A stretch of 64,000 nucleotides of DNA from Pseudarcicella hirudinis. Lineage in GTDB: Bacteria; Bacteroidota; Bacteroidia; Cytophagales; Spirosomataceae. The DNA is taken from NCBI RefSeq assembly GCF_900115665.1, contig NZ_FOXH01000010.1, positions 1 to 64,000 on the forward strand, written 5' to 3'. The stretch's first letter is position 1. Each line of letters starts with the position of its first letter. Both the position numbers and the translations under genes were made by a program. The notes below the pieces were generated by a model that saw nothing but the letters and a program-made list of their open reading frames with translations, ran no database searches and was not told the origin of the DNA. Below, one piece after another: positions 44,834-54,606 of this stretch.

Positions 44834-45313
44834 AAGAATGTAAGGATTAAACCAGGTTTGTGGTAAATGAATAATTGAAAAATTACTCAATCAGAATAAT
44901 CAAAATAATAGCAAAGTTTTGAAAAAACGATGTTTGAAAGAGGAGGTTTCGATTGTAAAATCTGGTTAGAAAACATTAATGAAATACCTTCATAACATTC
45001 TCGTAACACTACAAATTAAGACGAAATATATGGATTGTCGTATGTCAGATGAGGAAAAAAGATATTAAACGGTCAAAAAAAGAATAATTATTAACAAAAG
45101 ATAATCATTCTTGTTGACTTATGTTAAATATTATATTGGAGTTTACCGCAATATTTTAAGCTTAAACAAAAACTTTCAGACTCTACTTTTAAGTGAGCAG
45201 GCTCAGCTTTCGGATTGAGTTTCAGCCTGCATTTACCGGAAATTATAACTGCATAAAAAAGTCGTGCTTTGATTTTACAAAACACGACTTCTTGAAACAG
45301 GATATTTTAAAAA
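44834..45313 (-). other. Intergenic region upstream of the envelope module
   Basis: Besides the aspS terminator (listed separately) there is a hairpin GCAGGCT (45197-45203) / AGCCTGC (45224-45230) with an inner CTCA/TGAG pair. The remainder, 44834-45190, is A/T-rich and should hold the promoter of the module on the - strand. I found no exact -7 box. Confidence 0.4.
45255..45290 (-). terminator. Terminator of aspS
   Basis: AAGTCGTG (45259-45266) pairs with CACGACTT (45283-45290), with extra pairing in the loop. On the - strand it runs into TTTTTT. Confidence 0.82.
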
Positions 45314-47077
45314 TCAGACAGTAGTCTTAATTTTAAGTTCATTTAACTGAGCATCTGCAATTGCTGAAGGTGAGTCAATCATCACATCGCGACCGGAATT
45401 ATTTTTTGGAAATGCAATGAAATCTCTGATCGAATCTGAACCACCAAATAGTGAGCAAAGTCTGTCAAAACCAAAAGCAAGTCCACCATGAGGAGGAGCA
45501 CCATATTCAAACGCATCCATCAGGAAGCCGAATTGATGTTTAGCTTCTTCATCCGAAAAACCCAGTACTTCAAACATTTTAGCTTGTAAGTCCTTTTGGA
45601 AAATACGAATAGATCCTCCGCCGACTTCAACACCATTAATAACCAAATCATATGCATTTGCTCTGATTTTGCCGAAATCTCCGGATTCAAGATATCCTAA
45701 ATCTTCCGGTTTCGGACTGGTGAAAGGATGGTGCATTGCAAACCAGCGATTCTCTTCCTCACCGTATTCAAGCAGAGGGAAATCAACAACCCATAAACAA
45801 GAATAATTGTCAGAATTGCGAAGGCCTAATCTCGAACCCATTTCCAGACGCAATTCATTTAACTGTTTTCTTACTTTGTCTCCTTCTCCGCTTAAAATCA
45901 ATAATAAATCTCCGGGTTCTGCATCAAATGCAGCAACCCATTTTTTCAAATCTTCTTCGGTATAGAATTTATCTACGGAAGATTTGATGCTTCCATCCGT
46001 ATTGTATCTTACCGTAACAAGGCCTTTTGCTCCGACCTGCGGACGTTTTACAAAATCCGTTAACTCGTCAACCTGCTTGCGGGTATATTCTGCACATCCT
46101 TTTGCTGCGATACCTACAACTAAACCTGCGCTATCGAAAACCTGAAAGTCTTTTCCTGAAGTTAAATCTGATTCTTCACCTTTCAATTCCACAAACTTCA
46201 TTTCGAAGCGTGTATCAGGTTTATCAGAACCATAATATTTCATGGCATTAGCATAGGTCATTCTCGGAACAGATTCCAGATCTATACCTTTCACCTGTTT
46301 AAACAAATGACGGGCTAATCCTTCAAACATCTGAAGAATATCTTCCTGCTCAATAAAAGACATTTCACAGTCAATCTGTGTAAATTCCGGTTGACGGTCG
46401 GCACGAAGATCTTCATCTCTGAAACATTTCACAATCTGATAATAACGGTCAAATCCGGAAACCATCAATAATTGCTTAAATGTCTGTGGAGATTGAGGTA
46501 AAGCATAAAATTCTCCAGGATTCATTCTGGAAGGTACTACGAAATCTCTTGCACCTTCAGGAGTTGATTTAATCAAAACAGGCGTTTCAACTTCTATAAA
46601 GCTTTGATCGTCAAGATATTGTCTTGTGAATCTTGCTACCTGATGACGTAACTGAAGATTAGCTCTTACCGGATTACGGCGTAAGTCAAGATATCTGTAT
46701 TTCATACGGATATCATCACCACCGTCTGTCTCATCCTCAATGAGGAAAGGAGGCAATTTAGCAGGGTTTAAAATCGAAAGAGATTCGATTTTAACTTCTA
46801 CATCACCAGTAGCTATTTTATCATTTTTCGAAAGGCGTTCAACTACTGGTCCTGTCGCGGAAATAACAAATTCGCGACCTAAAGAGCGGGCAATATCAAG
46901 GGCTTCTTTCGAAGTTTTTCCTTCTTCGAGCATCAATTGCGTAATGCCATAGCGGTCACGAAGGTCAATCCAAATCATACCGCCTTTATCGCGGATACGT
47001 TGTACCCATCCGCAAAGCGTAACTGTTTGATTTACATTGGCGAGACGCAGCTCACCGTTGTTATGTGTTCTTAGCAT
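45314..47077 (-). CDS. aspS: Aspartyl-tRNA synthetase
   Basis: This 587-residue class-IIb enzyme charges tRNA-Asp. It has an OB-fold anticodon domain at the start ([23 protein letters not shown], minus its last residues in length), motif 1 near [20 protein letters not shown], motif 2 ([18 protein letters not shown]), a GAD insertion domain (about 300-420), and motif 3 ([16 protein letters not shown]). Length and order are those of the bacterial type. A good -7 promoter element lies about 80 bases upstream. Confidence 0.96.
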   Translation of the reverse strand: MLRTHNNGELRLANVNQTVTLCGWVQRIRDKGGMIWIDLRDRYGITQLMLEEGKTSKEALDIARSLGREFVISATGPVVERLSKNDKIATGDVEVKIESLSILNPAKLPPFLIEDETDGGDDIRMKYRYLDLRRNPVRANLQLRHQVARFTRQYLDDQSFIEVETPVLIKSTPEGARDFVVPSRMNPGEFYALPQSPQTFKQLLMVSGFDRYYQIVKCFRDEDLRADRQPEFTQIDCEMSFIEQEDILQMFEGLARHLFKQVKGIDLESVPRMTYANAMKYYGSDKPDTRFEMKFVELKGEESDLTSGKDFQVFDSAGLVVGIAAKGCAEYTRKQVDELTDFVKRPQVGAKGLVTVRYNTDGSIKSSVDKFYTEEDLKKWVAAFDAEPGDLLLILSGEGDKVRKQLNELRLEMGSRLGLRNSDNYSCLWVVDFPLLEYGEEENRWFAMHHPFTSPKPEDLGYLESGDFGKIRANAYDLVINGVEVGGGSIRIFQKDLQAKMFEVLGFSDEEAKHQFGFLMDAFEYGAPPHGGLAFGFDRLCSLFGGSDSIRDFIAFPKNNSGRDVMIDSPSAIADAQLNELKIKTTV

Positions 47078-47157
47078 AAAATTGTTTACTTCGCACCATA
47101 GTTTAATCCGATTTATTTATTTCAGCGTATATTCTATGGTACATAATTGATTTTTTA

Positions 47158-47190
47158 CAAAAATACGGAATTTACAGCTTTAGAAAACTA
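47158..47190 (-). promoter_or_regulatory. Putative aspS promoter
   Basis: On the - strand TATTTTTG (47165-47158) matches the -7 element. TTTT sits 18 bases upstream in place of TTTG. The leader would be about 74 bases. Confidence 0.5.
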
Positions 47191-47323
47191 TTTGCTTTAT
47201 TTAATGATTTTAACTTGTTTGTTATAACATATTTACAATCGTTTGGTTTATTTGGTTTACATGCTTAATATTTGATAAAATGCCGGAAATGCCTGAGAAT
47301 GATAATATGAAATTGATTGAAAG

Positions 47324-48790
47324 ATGAATAAAAAAATAGCGGTTATCGGAGCTGGAATTGGTGGAATAGCCTCCGCAATACGTTTGGCAAATAAAGGATT
47401 TGAAGTCACGGTCTTTGAGTCTAATCCTTATCCCGGAGGAAAACTGACAAGTTTTACCCGGAATGGTTATCGGTTTGATGCCGGTCCTTCATTATTTACT
47501 TTACCTGGTTTAGTGGAAGAATTGTTTGTTTTATCGGGTAAAAATCCCGGAGATTATTTCCAATATATCAGATTGCCGGATATTTGTCATTATTTCTGGG
47601 AAGACGGAACTACCCTGGTTGCTAAAGCTGAGCCGGAAGAATTTGCGGATGAAATTGAACTGAAAACAGGAGAATCAAAGCAAGAAATCCTTAATTTTCT
47701 GGAAGAAAGTGCCTTTAAGTATCAATTGCTTGATGGTCTTTTTTTACAGAATTCATTACATAAACTGAGTACATGGATTTCAGGGAAAGCTATCAGGGGA
47801 TATCTGAATCTGCCAAAATTAGGTATTTTTAATACTATGAATCAGGCAAATGAAAAGACATTCCGGAACCCGAAAGTGGTGCAGCTTTTTAACAGATATG
47901 CTACCTATAACGGCTCTGATCCATATAAAACGCCTGCTACTTTAAATATCATACCTCATCTGGAGTACAATGTCGGTGCTTTTTTCCCTAAAAAAGGAAT
48001 GATTGATATTACTGATTCTTTAATGAAATTAGCTGAGGAGTTAGGGATAAAGTTTCTCTTCAATACGAAAGTCAATGAAATTTTAGTCAGGAACCGGAAA
48101 GTCATAGGATTGATGACACAATCAGGCAAAGAAGAAATATTTGATGCAATTATTTCAAATATGGATGTTACCCAAACATACAGAAAATTATTACCCGGTC
48201 AGAAGCATCCTGAAAAATTGCTTAATCAGCCTAAAAGTAGTTCAGGCGTTATTTTTTATTGGGGTATCAGCAATCAATTTCCGGAATTGGGTCTTCATAA
48301 TATTCTTTTCAGCGATAATTACCGGGAGGAATTTGAGAAGATGTTTGAGCATAAATCGATTTCAGATGATCCGACCGTGTATATTAACATCAGTTCCAAG
48401 TTAAAACCGGACGATGCACCGGCTGGCTGTGAAAATTGGTTTGTTCTGATCAATGCTCCGGCAAATGAAGGGCAGGATTGGGATAATATTATCAACAAGA
48501 CAAGAAATGATGTAATCAGTAAAATTTCGAGAATCCTGAAAGTTGATTTTGAGAAATTTATTGAAAATGAATCAATTCTGGATCCCAGAACGATTGAGCT
48601 TCGGACTTCTTCAAGTCAGGGTGCTTTGTATGGAAATTCTTCCAATAATAAGTTTGCCGCTTTTTTAAGGCATGCCAATTTCTCCTCAAATCTGAAAAAT
48701 CTTTACTTTGTAGGAGGAAGTGTGCATCCGGGAGGAGGTATTCCGCTATGTCTTTCGTCGGCAAAAATTACAGCAAATCTTATTAAGTAA
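47324..48790 (+). CDS. crtD: CrtD/CrtI-type carotenoid desaturase
   Basis: This 488-residue FAD-dependent oxidoreductase starts VIGAGIGGIASAIRLANKGF (dinucleotide fold) and has the phytoene-desaturase signature SNPYPGGKLTSFTRNGYRFD and C-terminal SVHPGGGIPLCLSSAKI. Blocks such as FNRYATYNGSDPYKTPATLN, IFYWGI, and TVYINISSKL are closest to the CrtD-like 1-hydroxycarotenoid 3,4-desaturases of Bacteroidota, as I recall them. It would insert a double bond in a carotenoid in the membrane. CrtI proper is the alternative. No other crt gene is adjacent. Confidence 0.82.
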   Translation: MNKKIAVIGAGIGGIASAIRLANKGFEVTVFESNPYPGGKLTSFTRNGYRFDAGPSLFTLPGLVEELFVLSGKNPGDYFQYIRLPDICHYFWEDGTTLVAKAEPEEFADEIELKTGESKQEILNFLEESAFKYQLLDGLFLQNSLHKLSTWISGKAIRGYLNLPKLGIFNTMNQANEKTFRNPKVVQLFNRYATYNGSDPYKTPATLNIIPHLEYNVGAFFPKKGMIDITDSLMKLAEELGIKFLFNTKVNEILVRNRKVIGLMTQSGKEEIFDAIISNMDVTQTYRKLLPGQKHPEKLLNQPKSSSGVIFYWGISNQFPELGLHNILFSDNYREEFEKMFEHKSISDDPTVYINISSKLKPDDAPAGCENWFVLINAPANEGQDWDNIINKTRNDVISKISRILKVDFEKFIENESILDPRTIELRTSSSQGALYGNSSNNKFAAFLRHANFSSNLKNLYFVGGSVHPGGGIPLCLSSAKITANLIK

Positions 48791-48926
48791 ACAGCTCCTC
48801 AGAGAATAAAGTATGGAATTTCAGCAAGGAGTTTACAGGAAATTCGCTGTTAAGCCGAAAGTTGCGTATTTTTGACAAAAAATTTGATTTTCACCAATTA
48901 CATGGTCCAGAGCCGTGTTTAGAACA

Positions 48927-49403
48927 ATGTTACAACGAATTCAGACATTATTTTTAACCCTGGTTGTCGTCTCAATGGGAGTAGTAGTCTCAATGCCTAT
49001 CTGGCATAAAGTGAGTATTTCCGGAGGGGAAAGTGTACGCCTGACAGCGCTTGCACTTGAATATAACCAGGCAGCTGCCCCGGTTAAGGCAACAGACAAT
49101 ATTTATATTACAATATTGGCATTAGCCTCAGCGGCGATTGCTGTTTTTTCTATTACACAATTTAAGAAAAGAGTATTTCAGATGCTTTTAGGGACGTTAA
49201 ACTCTTTGGTAATTGCAGTAATGATGGGATTATGTTTTTATTTGATTTTCAGGCAGGGAGTACCGATGTTTGAGCCTGAAAATCAAGGAAATTATGAAAC
49301 AGGTTTCTTTGCAGCCGTGGCAGGATTATTGTCTAATATGATCGCGAACCGCTTTATCAGAAGAGATGAAATGTTGGTGAAATCTGCTGACAGAATGAGA
49401 TAA
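48927..49403 (+). CDS. DUF4293 family four-helix membrane protein
   Basis: The 158-residue protein begins MLQRIQTLFLTLVVVSMGVV and has four hydrophobic helices with a short periplasmic loop after the first, matching DUF4293, a Bacteroidota-specific family. I chose the ATG at 48927 over a GTG 4 codons earlier because the family starts MIQRIQ-like. Function unknown. The gene commonly lies near recQ and the sugar-phosphate isomerase gene, as here. Confidence 0.82.
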   Translation: MLQRIQTLFLTLVVVSMGVVVSMPIWHKVSISGGESVRLTALALEYNQAAAPVKATDNIYITILALASAAIAVFSITQFKKRVFQMLLGTLNSLVIAVMMGLCFYLIFRQGVPMFEPENQGNYETGFFAAVAGLLSNMIANRFIRRDEMLVKSADRMR

Positions 49404-49411
49404 TGTAAGCT

Positions 49412-49450
49412 GGAATGTGAAGAAATAAGTATGGTCTTTCTTCACATTCC
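49412..49450. terminator. Bidirectional terminator
   Basis: A perfect 14-bp stem (GGAATGTGAAGAAA / TTTCTTCACATTCC) has an 11-base loop between the DUF4293 gene (+) and the isomerase gene (-). Confidence 0.88.
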
Positions 49451-49472
49451 TTCTTTGCATGCTTATTAAAAA

Positions 49473-50441
49473 TCAGACAATACCTTCTTTTAACAGATCG
49501 TGGAGGTGAACAAATCCTTTTGGTTTCATTTGTTCAACAACAATCAATTGTGTTATGTTTTTTGATTGCATAAGCTGGAGCGCCTCCGTAGCATAAGCAT
49601 CGGCATTGATGGTTTTGGGGGATGGCGTCATAATATCTCTGGCTGAAAGACCAATCAGTGTGTCATGCTCATTCAGCATTCTTCTGACATCTCCGTCTGT
49701 GATAATTCCTGTTAAGTCCTGATTGGTATCAACTACCGCAGTTGCCCCAAGTCGTTTGGAACTGATTTCAAGAATAGCTTCTTTTATACTTGAGTTTTCC
49801 TGAATAATCGGTAATTCGTGTAATGGGTAGAGGTCGGATACTTTAAGGTAGAGTTTTTTCCCTAAAGCACCACCCGGATGATATTTCGCAAAGTCCTGAC
49901 TGCTGAAGCCTCTGCATTCAAGGAGGCAAACTGCCAGTGCATCACCAAGGGCTAAAGCAACGGTTGTACTGGTTGTAGGAGCCAGATCAAGAGAATCTGC
50001 TTCTTTATCTATACAAGCATTCAGAATAAAGTCAGAATGTTTGCATAAATATGAATTTGTATTAGAAACCATTGCAATGAGCTTAGCACCAGTTCGTTTG
50101 ATAAGAGGAACCAGTACTTTTATTTCAGGAGTATCCCCTGATTTGGAGATACAAATCACAGAATCTCCATCCTGAATCATTCCCAAATCGCCGTGTATAG
50201 CGTCAGCTGCGTGCATAAAGAGTGCAGGAGTTCCGGTTGAGTTCAGAGTTGCAACAATTTTTTGAGCAATTATTGCTGATTTGCCAACGCCGGTTATCAC
50301 CACACGCCCTCTTGCGTTAAGTAAGTGATTTACACAGGCTTCAAAATTATTATCTATCTTTTCTGAAATTTTTAAGATAGCTTCAGCCTCTTCGTGCAAA
50401 ACTTTTTTTGCAGTTGATTGAATATTTTTTACTAATTTCAA
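49473..50441 (-). CDS. kdsD: Arabinose-5-phosphate isomerase (KdsD/KpsF family)
   Basis: The 322-residue protein converts ribulose-5-phosphate to arabinose-5-phosphate, the precursor of Kdo in lipopolysaccharide. The SIS domain includes GVGKSAIIAQKIVATLNSTG, HAADAIHGDLGMI and the KSGDTPEIK site. The segment DLAPTTSTTVALALGDALAV ends the domain, and KYHPGGALGKKL leads to two CBS domains (about 200-320). The presence of Kdo synthesis agrees with a Gram-negative envelope. It is divergent from recQ. Confidence 0.94.
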   Translation of the reverse strand: MKLVKNIQSTAKKVLHEEAEAILKISEKIDNNFEACVNHLLNARGRVVITGVGKSAIIAQKIVATLNSTGTPALFMHAADAIHGDLGMIQDGDSVICISKSGDTPEIKVLVPLIKRTGAKLIAMVSNTNSYLCKHSDFILNACIDKEADSLDLAPTTSTTVALALGDALAVCLLECRGFSSQDFAKYHPGGALGKKLYLKVSDLYPLHELPIIQENSSIKEAILEISSKRLGATAVVDTNQDLTGIITDGDVRRMLNEHDTLIGLSARDIMTPSPKTINADAYATEALQLMQSKNITQLIVVEQMKPKGFVHLHDLLKEGIV

Positions 50442-50804
50442 TTTTAGAAAATGGTTTGATTGATGCTTTGTGATTATTTTTAATGCAAAGATAGTGAAGT
50501 TAGGAAAGGTTAAGTACTAACGGGTCGCTCATGACTATCCTTAGTCCTTAAAAACAGTTAAATTTTCTTATTTTTAGTAAGAAACACTTAATATTTGACA
50601 ATATTTCATGTGAAATACTATTTGTTTTATTAATTTAATTTCCAGGGTTTTTACGGCAATACTATCCTGAAGCCTGAAGAACCAGACGGGATTTAATTCT
50701 TATTTTCAGATTTCTCAGGATTTGATGTTTTTAAAACATCTGATTTTAACCACTTAAATAAAGTTCAAACATAATCTAAAACAAATAAATTGTTTAGTAA
50801 AGCA
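50442..50804 (+). other. Divergent promoter region of kdsD and recQ
   Basis: On the - strand TATCTTTG (50493-50486) is a good -7 element for kdsD. On the + strand TTTG (50594-50597) then TACTATTTG (50616-50624) is a one-base-longer variant promoter for recQ. The inverted repeat TTTCA-TG-TGAAA (50604-50615) lies between them. The leader to recQ would be about 175 bases. No open frame was seen. Confidence 0.45.
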
Positions 50805-53162
50805 ATGAGCGTTAGCCAAGAGACAAACAACTTATTAAAAGATAAGCTCAAAGAAACTTTCGGGTTTAGCCAATTCCGTGGCGAACAGGAGGAAATCATT
50901 CAGAATACTCTTGACGGAAAGAATACCTTTGTTATTATGCCTACAGGGGCAGGAAAGTCTTTGTGTTATCAGATGCCAGCCATTGCAATGGATGGCACAG
51001 CTATCGTTATATCGCCTTTGATAGCCCTGATGAAAAATCAGGTAGATCAAATGAATGCCTTCGGGATAAATGCCCAGTTCCTTAATTCTTCTCTGAATAA
51101 AACAGAGATGAATAAAGTTAAAACCGAGGTATTGAATGGAGAGGTTAAACTACTTTACATTGCTCCTGAATCTTTGACCAAAGAAGATAACCTTGAGTTT
51201 CTTAAACAGGCAAAATTATCCTTTGTTGCTATTGATGAAGCTCATTGTATTTCTGAATGGGGACATGATTTCAGACCTGAATACAGAAGAATCAAGAGTA
51301 TTGTAGAAAGTCTTGATTCTAATCTTCCGATTATTGCCCTTACAGCAACAGCCACCCCTAAAGTTCAGCAGGATATTCAGAAAAACCTGAATATGGAAGA
51401 CTCTACCATATTCAAATCCTCTTTTAACCGTAAAAATCTTTACTACGAAATCCGTGCGAAAAAAGATATTGACAAGCAGATTATCCGCTATATCAAGTCA
51501 AATCATGGAAAAGCGGGTATTATTTACTGCCTGAGCCGGAAAAAAGTAGAAGAAGTTGCCGAATTGCTGAATGTGAATGGTATCAAAGCTTTACCATATC
51601 ACGCAGGTCTGGACGGTTCCGTAAGAATGGCTAACCAGGAAGCATTTTTGAATGAAGAGGTGGAAGTAATGGTTGCTACCATTGCTTTCGGTATGGGAAT
51701 TGATAAACCGGATGTTCGTTTCGTAATACACTATGATACACCAAAATCACTTGAAGGATATTATCAGGAAACTGGTCGTGCCGGACGTGATGGCCTGGAA
51801 GGTAACTGTATTATGTTTTACGCACATGAAGATATTATTAAACTGGATAAATTCAATAAGGATAAGACTGTTACAGAAAGAGACAATGCTAAAATGCTCT
51901 TGAATGAAATGGTTTCTTATTCAAATCTGGGAAGTTGCAGAAGAAGACAACTGCTACATTACTTTGGAGAATATTTTCCTCAGGATTGCGGATTTTGTGA
52001 TAACTGTCTGAAACCTACTCCGAAATATAAAGCTGAGGAGGAAGTTGCCCTGGCAATCAGAGCAGTAGATTTAACGGGAGAGCGTTTTGATGCACAACAC
52101 CTTGCAGAAGTATTAATGGGTGTTAAAAATCAGTATATCACCAGCTACGAACATCATAAACTGGACATTTTCGGAAAAGGTAAAAATTTCTTCAAATTAC
52201 AGGAGGATGAAGATGAGGACGAAGATGATGATGACGAACAGGATGAAGAGTTTTCAGATGAGGAGGATGAAGATGGAAATCCGATTTCAAAAGCTCCGAA
52301 ACCGAAACCTGCTCCTAAAGCTAAAAAGAAAAAAGAACCTGAATTAAACCCTGTAGATCAATGGGTTTCTTTGATCCGTCAGATTACAATCTTAGGGTTC
52401 CTTGAAAAAGATATTGAAAATTACGGAATCGTAAAAGTTTCTGAAAAAGGCCGTTCATTCCTTAAAGACTCGTTCCCGATTACATTGTCAAAAGATCATG
52501 ACTATGAGCATGAGTCAATTGAGGATGATAAAGACGATGAGAAAGCAGCTTCCGGAGGCGGAAAAGCTTATGATGAGGCATTATTCGAATTACTGAAGAA
52601 TTTAAGGAAAAAGATTGCGAAGGAGAAAAATCTGCCTCCTTATGTCATTTTCCAGGATCCTTCTTTGGAAGAAATGGCAACAACTTATCCTATTACACGT
52701 GAGGATATGGCCCAGATCAACGGTGTTGGTATGGGGAAAGTTGTTAAATTCGGAAGGCCTTTTATTGATCTGATCTCAAGATATGTTGAGGAAAATGAGA
52801 TAGAAACTGCCACAGAGGTTGTCGTAAAATCAACGGTTAATAAGTCGAAAATCAAGATTCATATTATTCAGCAGGTTGACCGGAAAGTTGATCTGGATGT
52901 CATTGCCGAGCAAAAGGAGCTTACAATGGCTGAAATAATTGAAGAAATTGAGCATATCTGTTATTCCGGTACAAAGCTTAACCTCGACTATTATATCAAT
53001 CAGGTAATTGAACCGGATAAACAGGAGGAGATTTTTGACTATTTCATGTCTGCGGAAACGGATAATATTGCAATTGCTCTTCGCGATTGTGACATTGAAG
53101 ATATTTCAGAAGAGGAATTACGATTAATGAGAATTAAATTCCTGAGCGAAGTAGCGAATTAA
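50805..53162 (+). CDS. recQ: ATP-dependent DNA helicase RecQ
   Basis: This 785-residue 3'-to-5' helicase has the full RecQ set. It has the RecQ motif 0 (FGFSQFRGEQEEII), Walker A MPTGAGKSLCYQMP, DEAH box (AIDEAHCISEWGHDF), and motif VI (YYQETGRAGRDG). The zinc site is CRRRQLLHYFG...CGFCDNC, followed by winged-helix RQC and an HRDC domain. An acidic stretch (about 467-490) followed by a Lys/Pro-rich block is inserted in the RQC region. A further C-terminal helical domain after HRDC resembles the extra helix-turn-helix of Bacteroidota RecQ. I chose the ATG at 50805. Confidence 0.95.
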   Translation: MSVSQETNNLLKDKLKETFGFSQFRGEQEEIIQNTLDGKNTFVIMPTGAGKSLCYQMPAIAMDGTAIVISPLIALMKNQVDQMNAFGINAQFLNSSLNKTEMNKVKTEVLNGEVKLLYIAPESLTKEDNLEFLKQAKLSFVAIDEAHCISEWGHDFRPEYRRIKSIVESLDSNLPIIALTATATPKVQQDIQKNLNMEDSTIFKSSFNRKNLYYEIRAKKDIDKQIIRYIKSNHGKAGIIYCLSRKKVEEVAELLNVNGIKALPYHAGLDGSVRMANQEAFLNEEVEVMVATIAFGMGIDKPDVRFVIHYDTPKSLEGYYQETGRAGRDGLEGNCIMFYAHEDIIKLDKFNKDKTVTERDNAKMLLNEMVSYSNLGSCRRRQLLHYFGEYFPQDCGFCDNCLKPTPKYKAEEEVALAIRAVDLTGERFDAQHLAEVLMGVKNQYITSYEHHKLDIFGKGKNFFKLQEDEDEDEDDDDEQDEEFSDEEDEDGNPISKAPKPKPAPKAKKKKEPELNPVDQWVSLIRQITILGFLEKDIENYGIVKVSEKGRSFLKDSFPITLSKDHDYEHESIEDDKDDEKAASGGGKAYDEALFELLKNLRKKIAKEKNLPPYVIFQDPSLEEMATTYPITREDMAQINGVGMGKVVKFGRPFIDLISRYVEENEIETATEVVVKSTVNKSKIKIHIIQQVDRKVDLDVIAEQKELTMAEIIEEIEHICYSGTKLNLDYYINQVIEPDKQEEIFDYFMSAETDNIAIALRDCDIEDISEEELRLMRIKFLSEVAN

Positions 53163-53197
53163 AAAGTTGTTGATATTCAATCGTTGAACGAACATAG

Positions 53198-54481
53198 ATG
53201 AATGTATTAATTTTAGGATCTGGGGGGCGTGAGCACGCATTTGCATGGAAAATCACTCAGAGTCCTCTTTGTGAAAAGTTATTTGTTGCACCCGGTAATG
53301 CCGGAACTTCTCAGATTGCCACTAATCTTAAAATCGGATATAATGATTTTGAGGCAATAGCAGCGGCTGTTTTAGAAAATAGTATTGATCTGGTTATTGT
53401 AGGACCGGAAGAACCATTAGTAAAAGGTATCAGAAACTATTTTGAGAACCGTGAGGATCTGAAACATGTACTGATGGTTGGTCCGGATGAACATGGCGCC
53501 ATGCTGGAAGGAAGTAAAGACTTCTCTAAAAACTTCATGGTAAAATACGGCGTTCCGACTGCAGCTTCAAAAACCTTTACCAAGGATACCATTGAAGAGG
53601 GATTAACCTATCTGGAAAGCCATACTTTACCAATAGTTTTGAAAGCAGATGGGCTGGCGGCAGGAAAAGGCGTGATAATTGCTGTTACACTGGAAGAGGC
53701 TCAGACAACATTGAAAGAGATGCTGGTAGATGCCAAGTTTGGTGATGCAAGTAGTAAAGTTGTTATAGAACAGTTTTTAACAGGAATAGAATTATCAGTT
53801 TTCGTTTTAACCGATGGTGAAAATTATAAAATTCTGCCTGAAGCTAAAGATTATAAAAGAATAGGAGAGGGAGATAAGGGTTTGAATACCGGAGGTATGG
53901 GGGCTGTCTCACCAGTTCCTTTTGCTACTGAGAAATTTCTGAAGAAAGTAGAAGAAGATATTGTAAAACCTACTCTTTTCGGTTTGAAATCAGAAGGAAT
54001 TAAGTACAATGGATTTATTTTTATAGGCTTAATGAATCATGAAGGAGAACCACTGGTAATTGAATATAATGCCAGAATGGGAGATCCTGAAACAGAAGTA
54101 GTTTTGCCAAGAATTGAGTCAGACTTTTTGTCTTTGATGTTTGCTACAGCAAATGGTACCCTTGCAAATGAGGAATTTGTGGTTAGTAAACAACATGCGG
54201 TGACAACTGTTATTGTAGCAGGAGGTTATCCGGGTGATTATAATAAAGGCGACGTTATTACTGGCTATGATTCCGTAGTTGATGCCAATATATTTCATGC
54301 AGGAACAACTCAGGACGGAAAAATGGTCGTAACAAACGGCGGCAGAGTAATGGCACTGACAGGTGTATCAAATACCCTGGAAAGAGCTATTCAAAAATCT
54401 CAGAAAGCAGCGCAGGATATCAAATTCGAAGGGAAATACTATCGGAAAGATATCGGGCTGGATGTTCTGAGATATCAATAG
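53198..54481 (+). CDS. purD: Phosphoribosylamine-glycine ligase
   Basis: This 427-residue ATP-grasp enzyme makes glycinamide ribonucleotide in purine synthesis. Landmarks are NVLILGSGGREHAFAWKI at the start, VVGPEEPLVKGI, the ATP-grasp LKADGLAAGKGVIIA and the metal site in the YNARMGDPETEVVLPR block. Length is normal. It follows recQ closely at a 35-base gap, so the two may be cotranscribed. No other pur gene is adjacent. Confidence 0.96.
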   Translation: MNVLILGSGGREHAFAWKITQSPLCEKLFVAPGNAGTSQIATNLKIGYNDFEAIAAAVLENSIDLVIVGPEEPLVKGIRNYFENREDLKHVLMVGPDEHGAMLEGSKDFSKNFMVKYGVPTAASKTFTKDTIEEGLTYLESHTLPIVLKADGLAAGKGVIIAVTLEEAQTTLKEMLVDAKFGDASSKVVIEQFLTGIELSVFVLTDGENYKILPEAKDYKRIGEGDKGLNTGGMGAVSPVPFATEKFLKKVEEDIVKPTLFGLKSEGIKYNGFIFIGLMNHEGEPLVIEYNARMGDPETEVVLPRIESDFLSLMFATANGTLANEEFVVSKQHAVTTVIVAGGYPGDYNKGDVITGYDSVVDANIFHAGTTQDGKMVVTNGGRVMALTGVSNTLERAIQKSQKAAQDIKFEGKYYRKDIGLDVLRYQ

Positions 54482-54606
54482 TCGAATTGTGAGAAAAAGA
54501 AATTGAAAGTTTAATCAAGGTATTTATTTCCTGAAGGACAGATTGGAGTTTTACCTGAAGCTTAGCTTTTCAGTTACCAGCCCTCATAATTCATAACTTT
54601 AAAATT

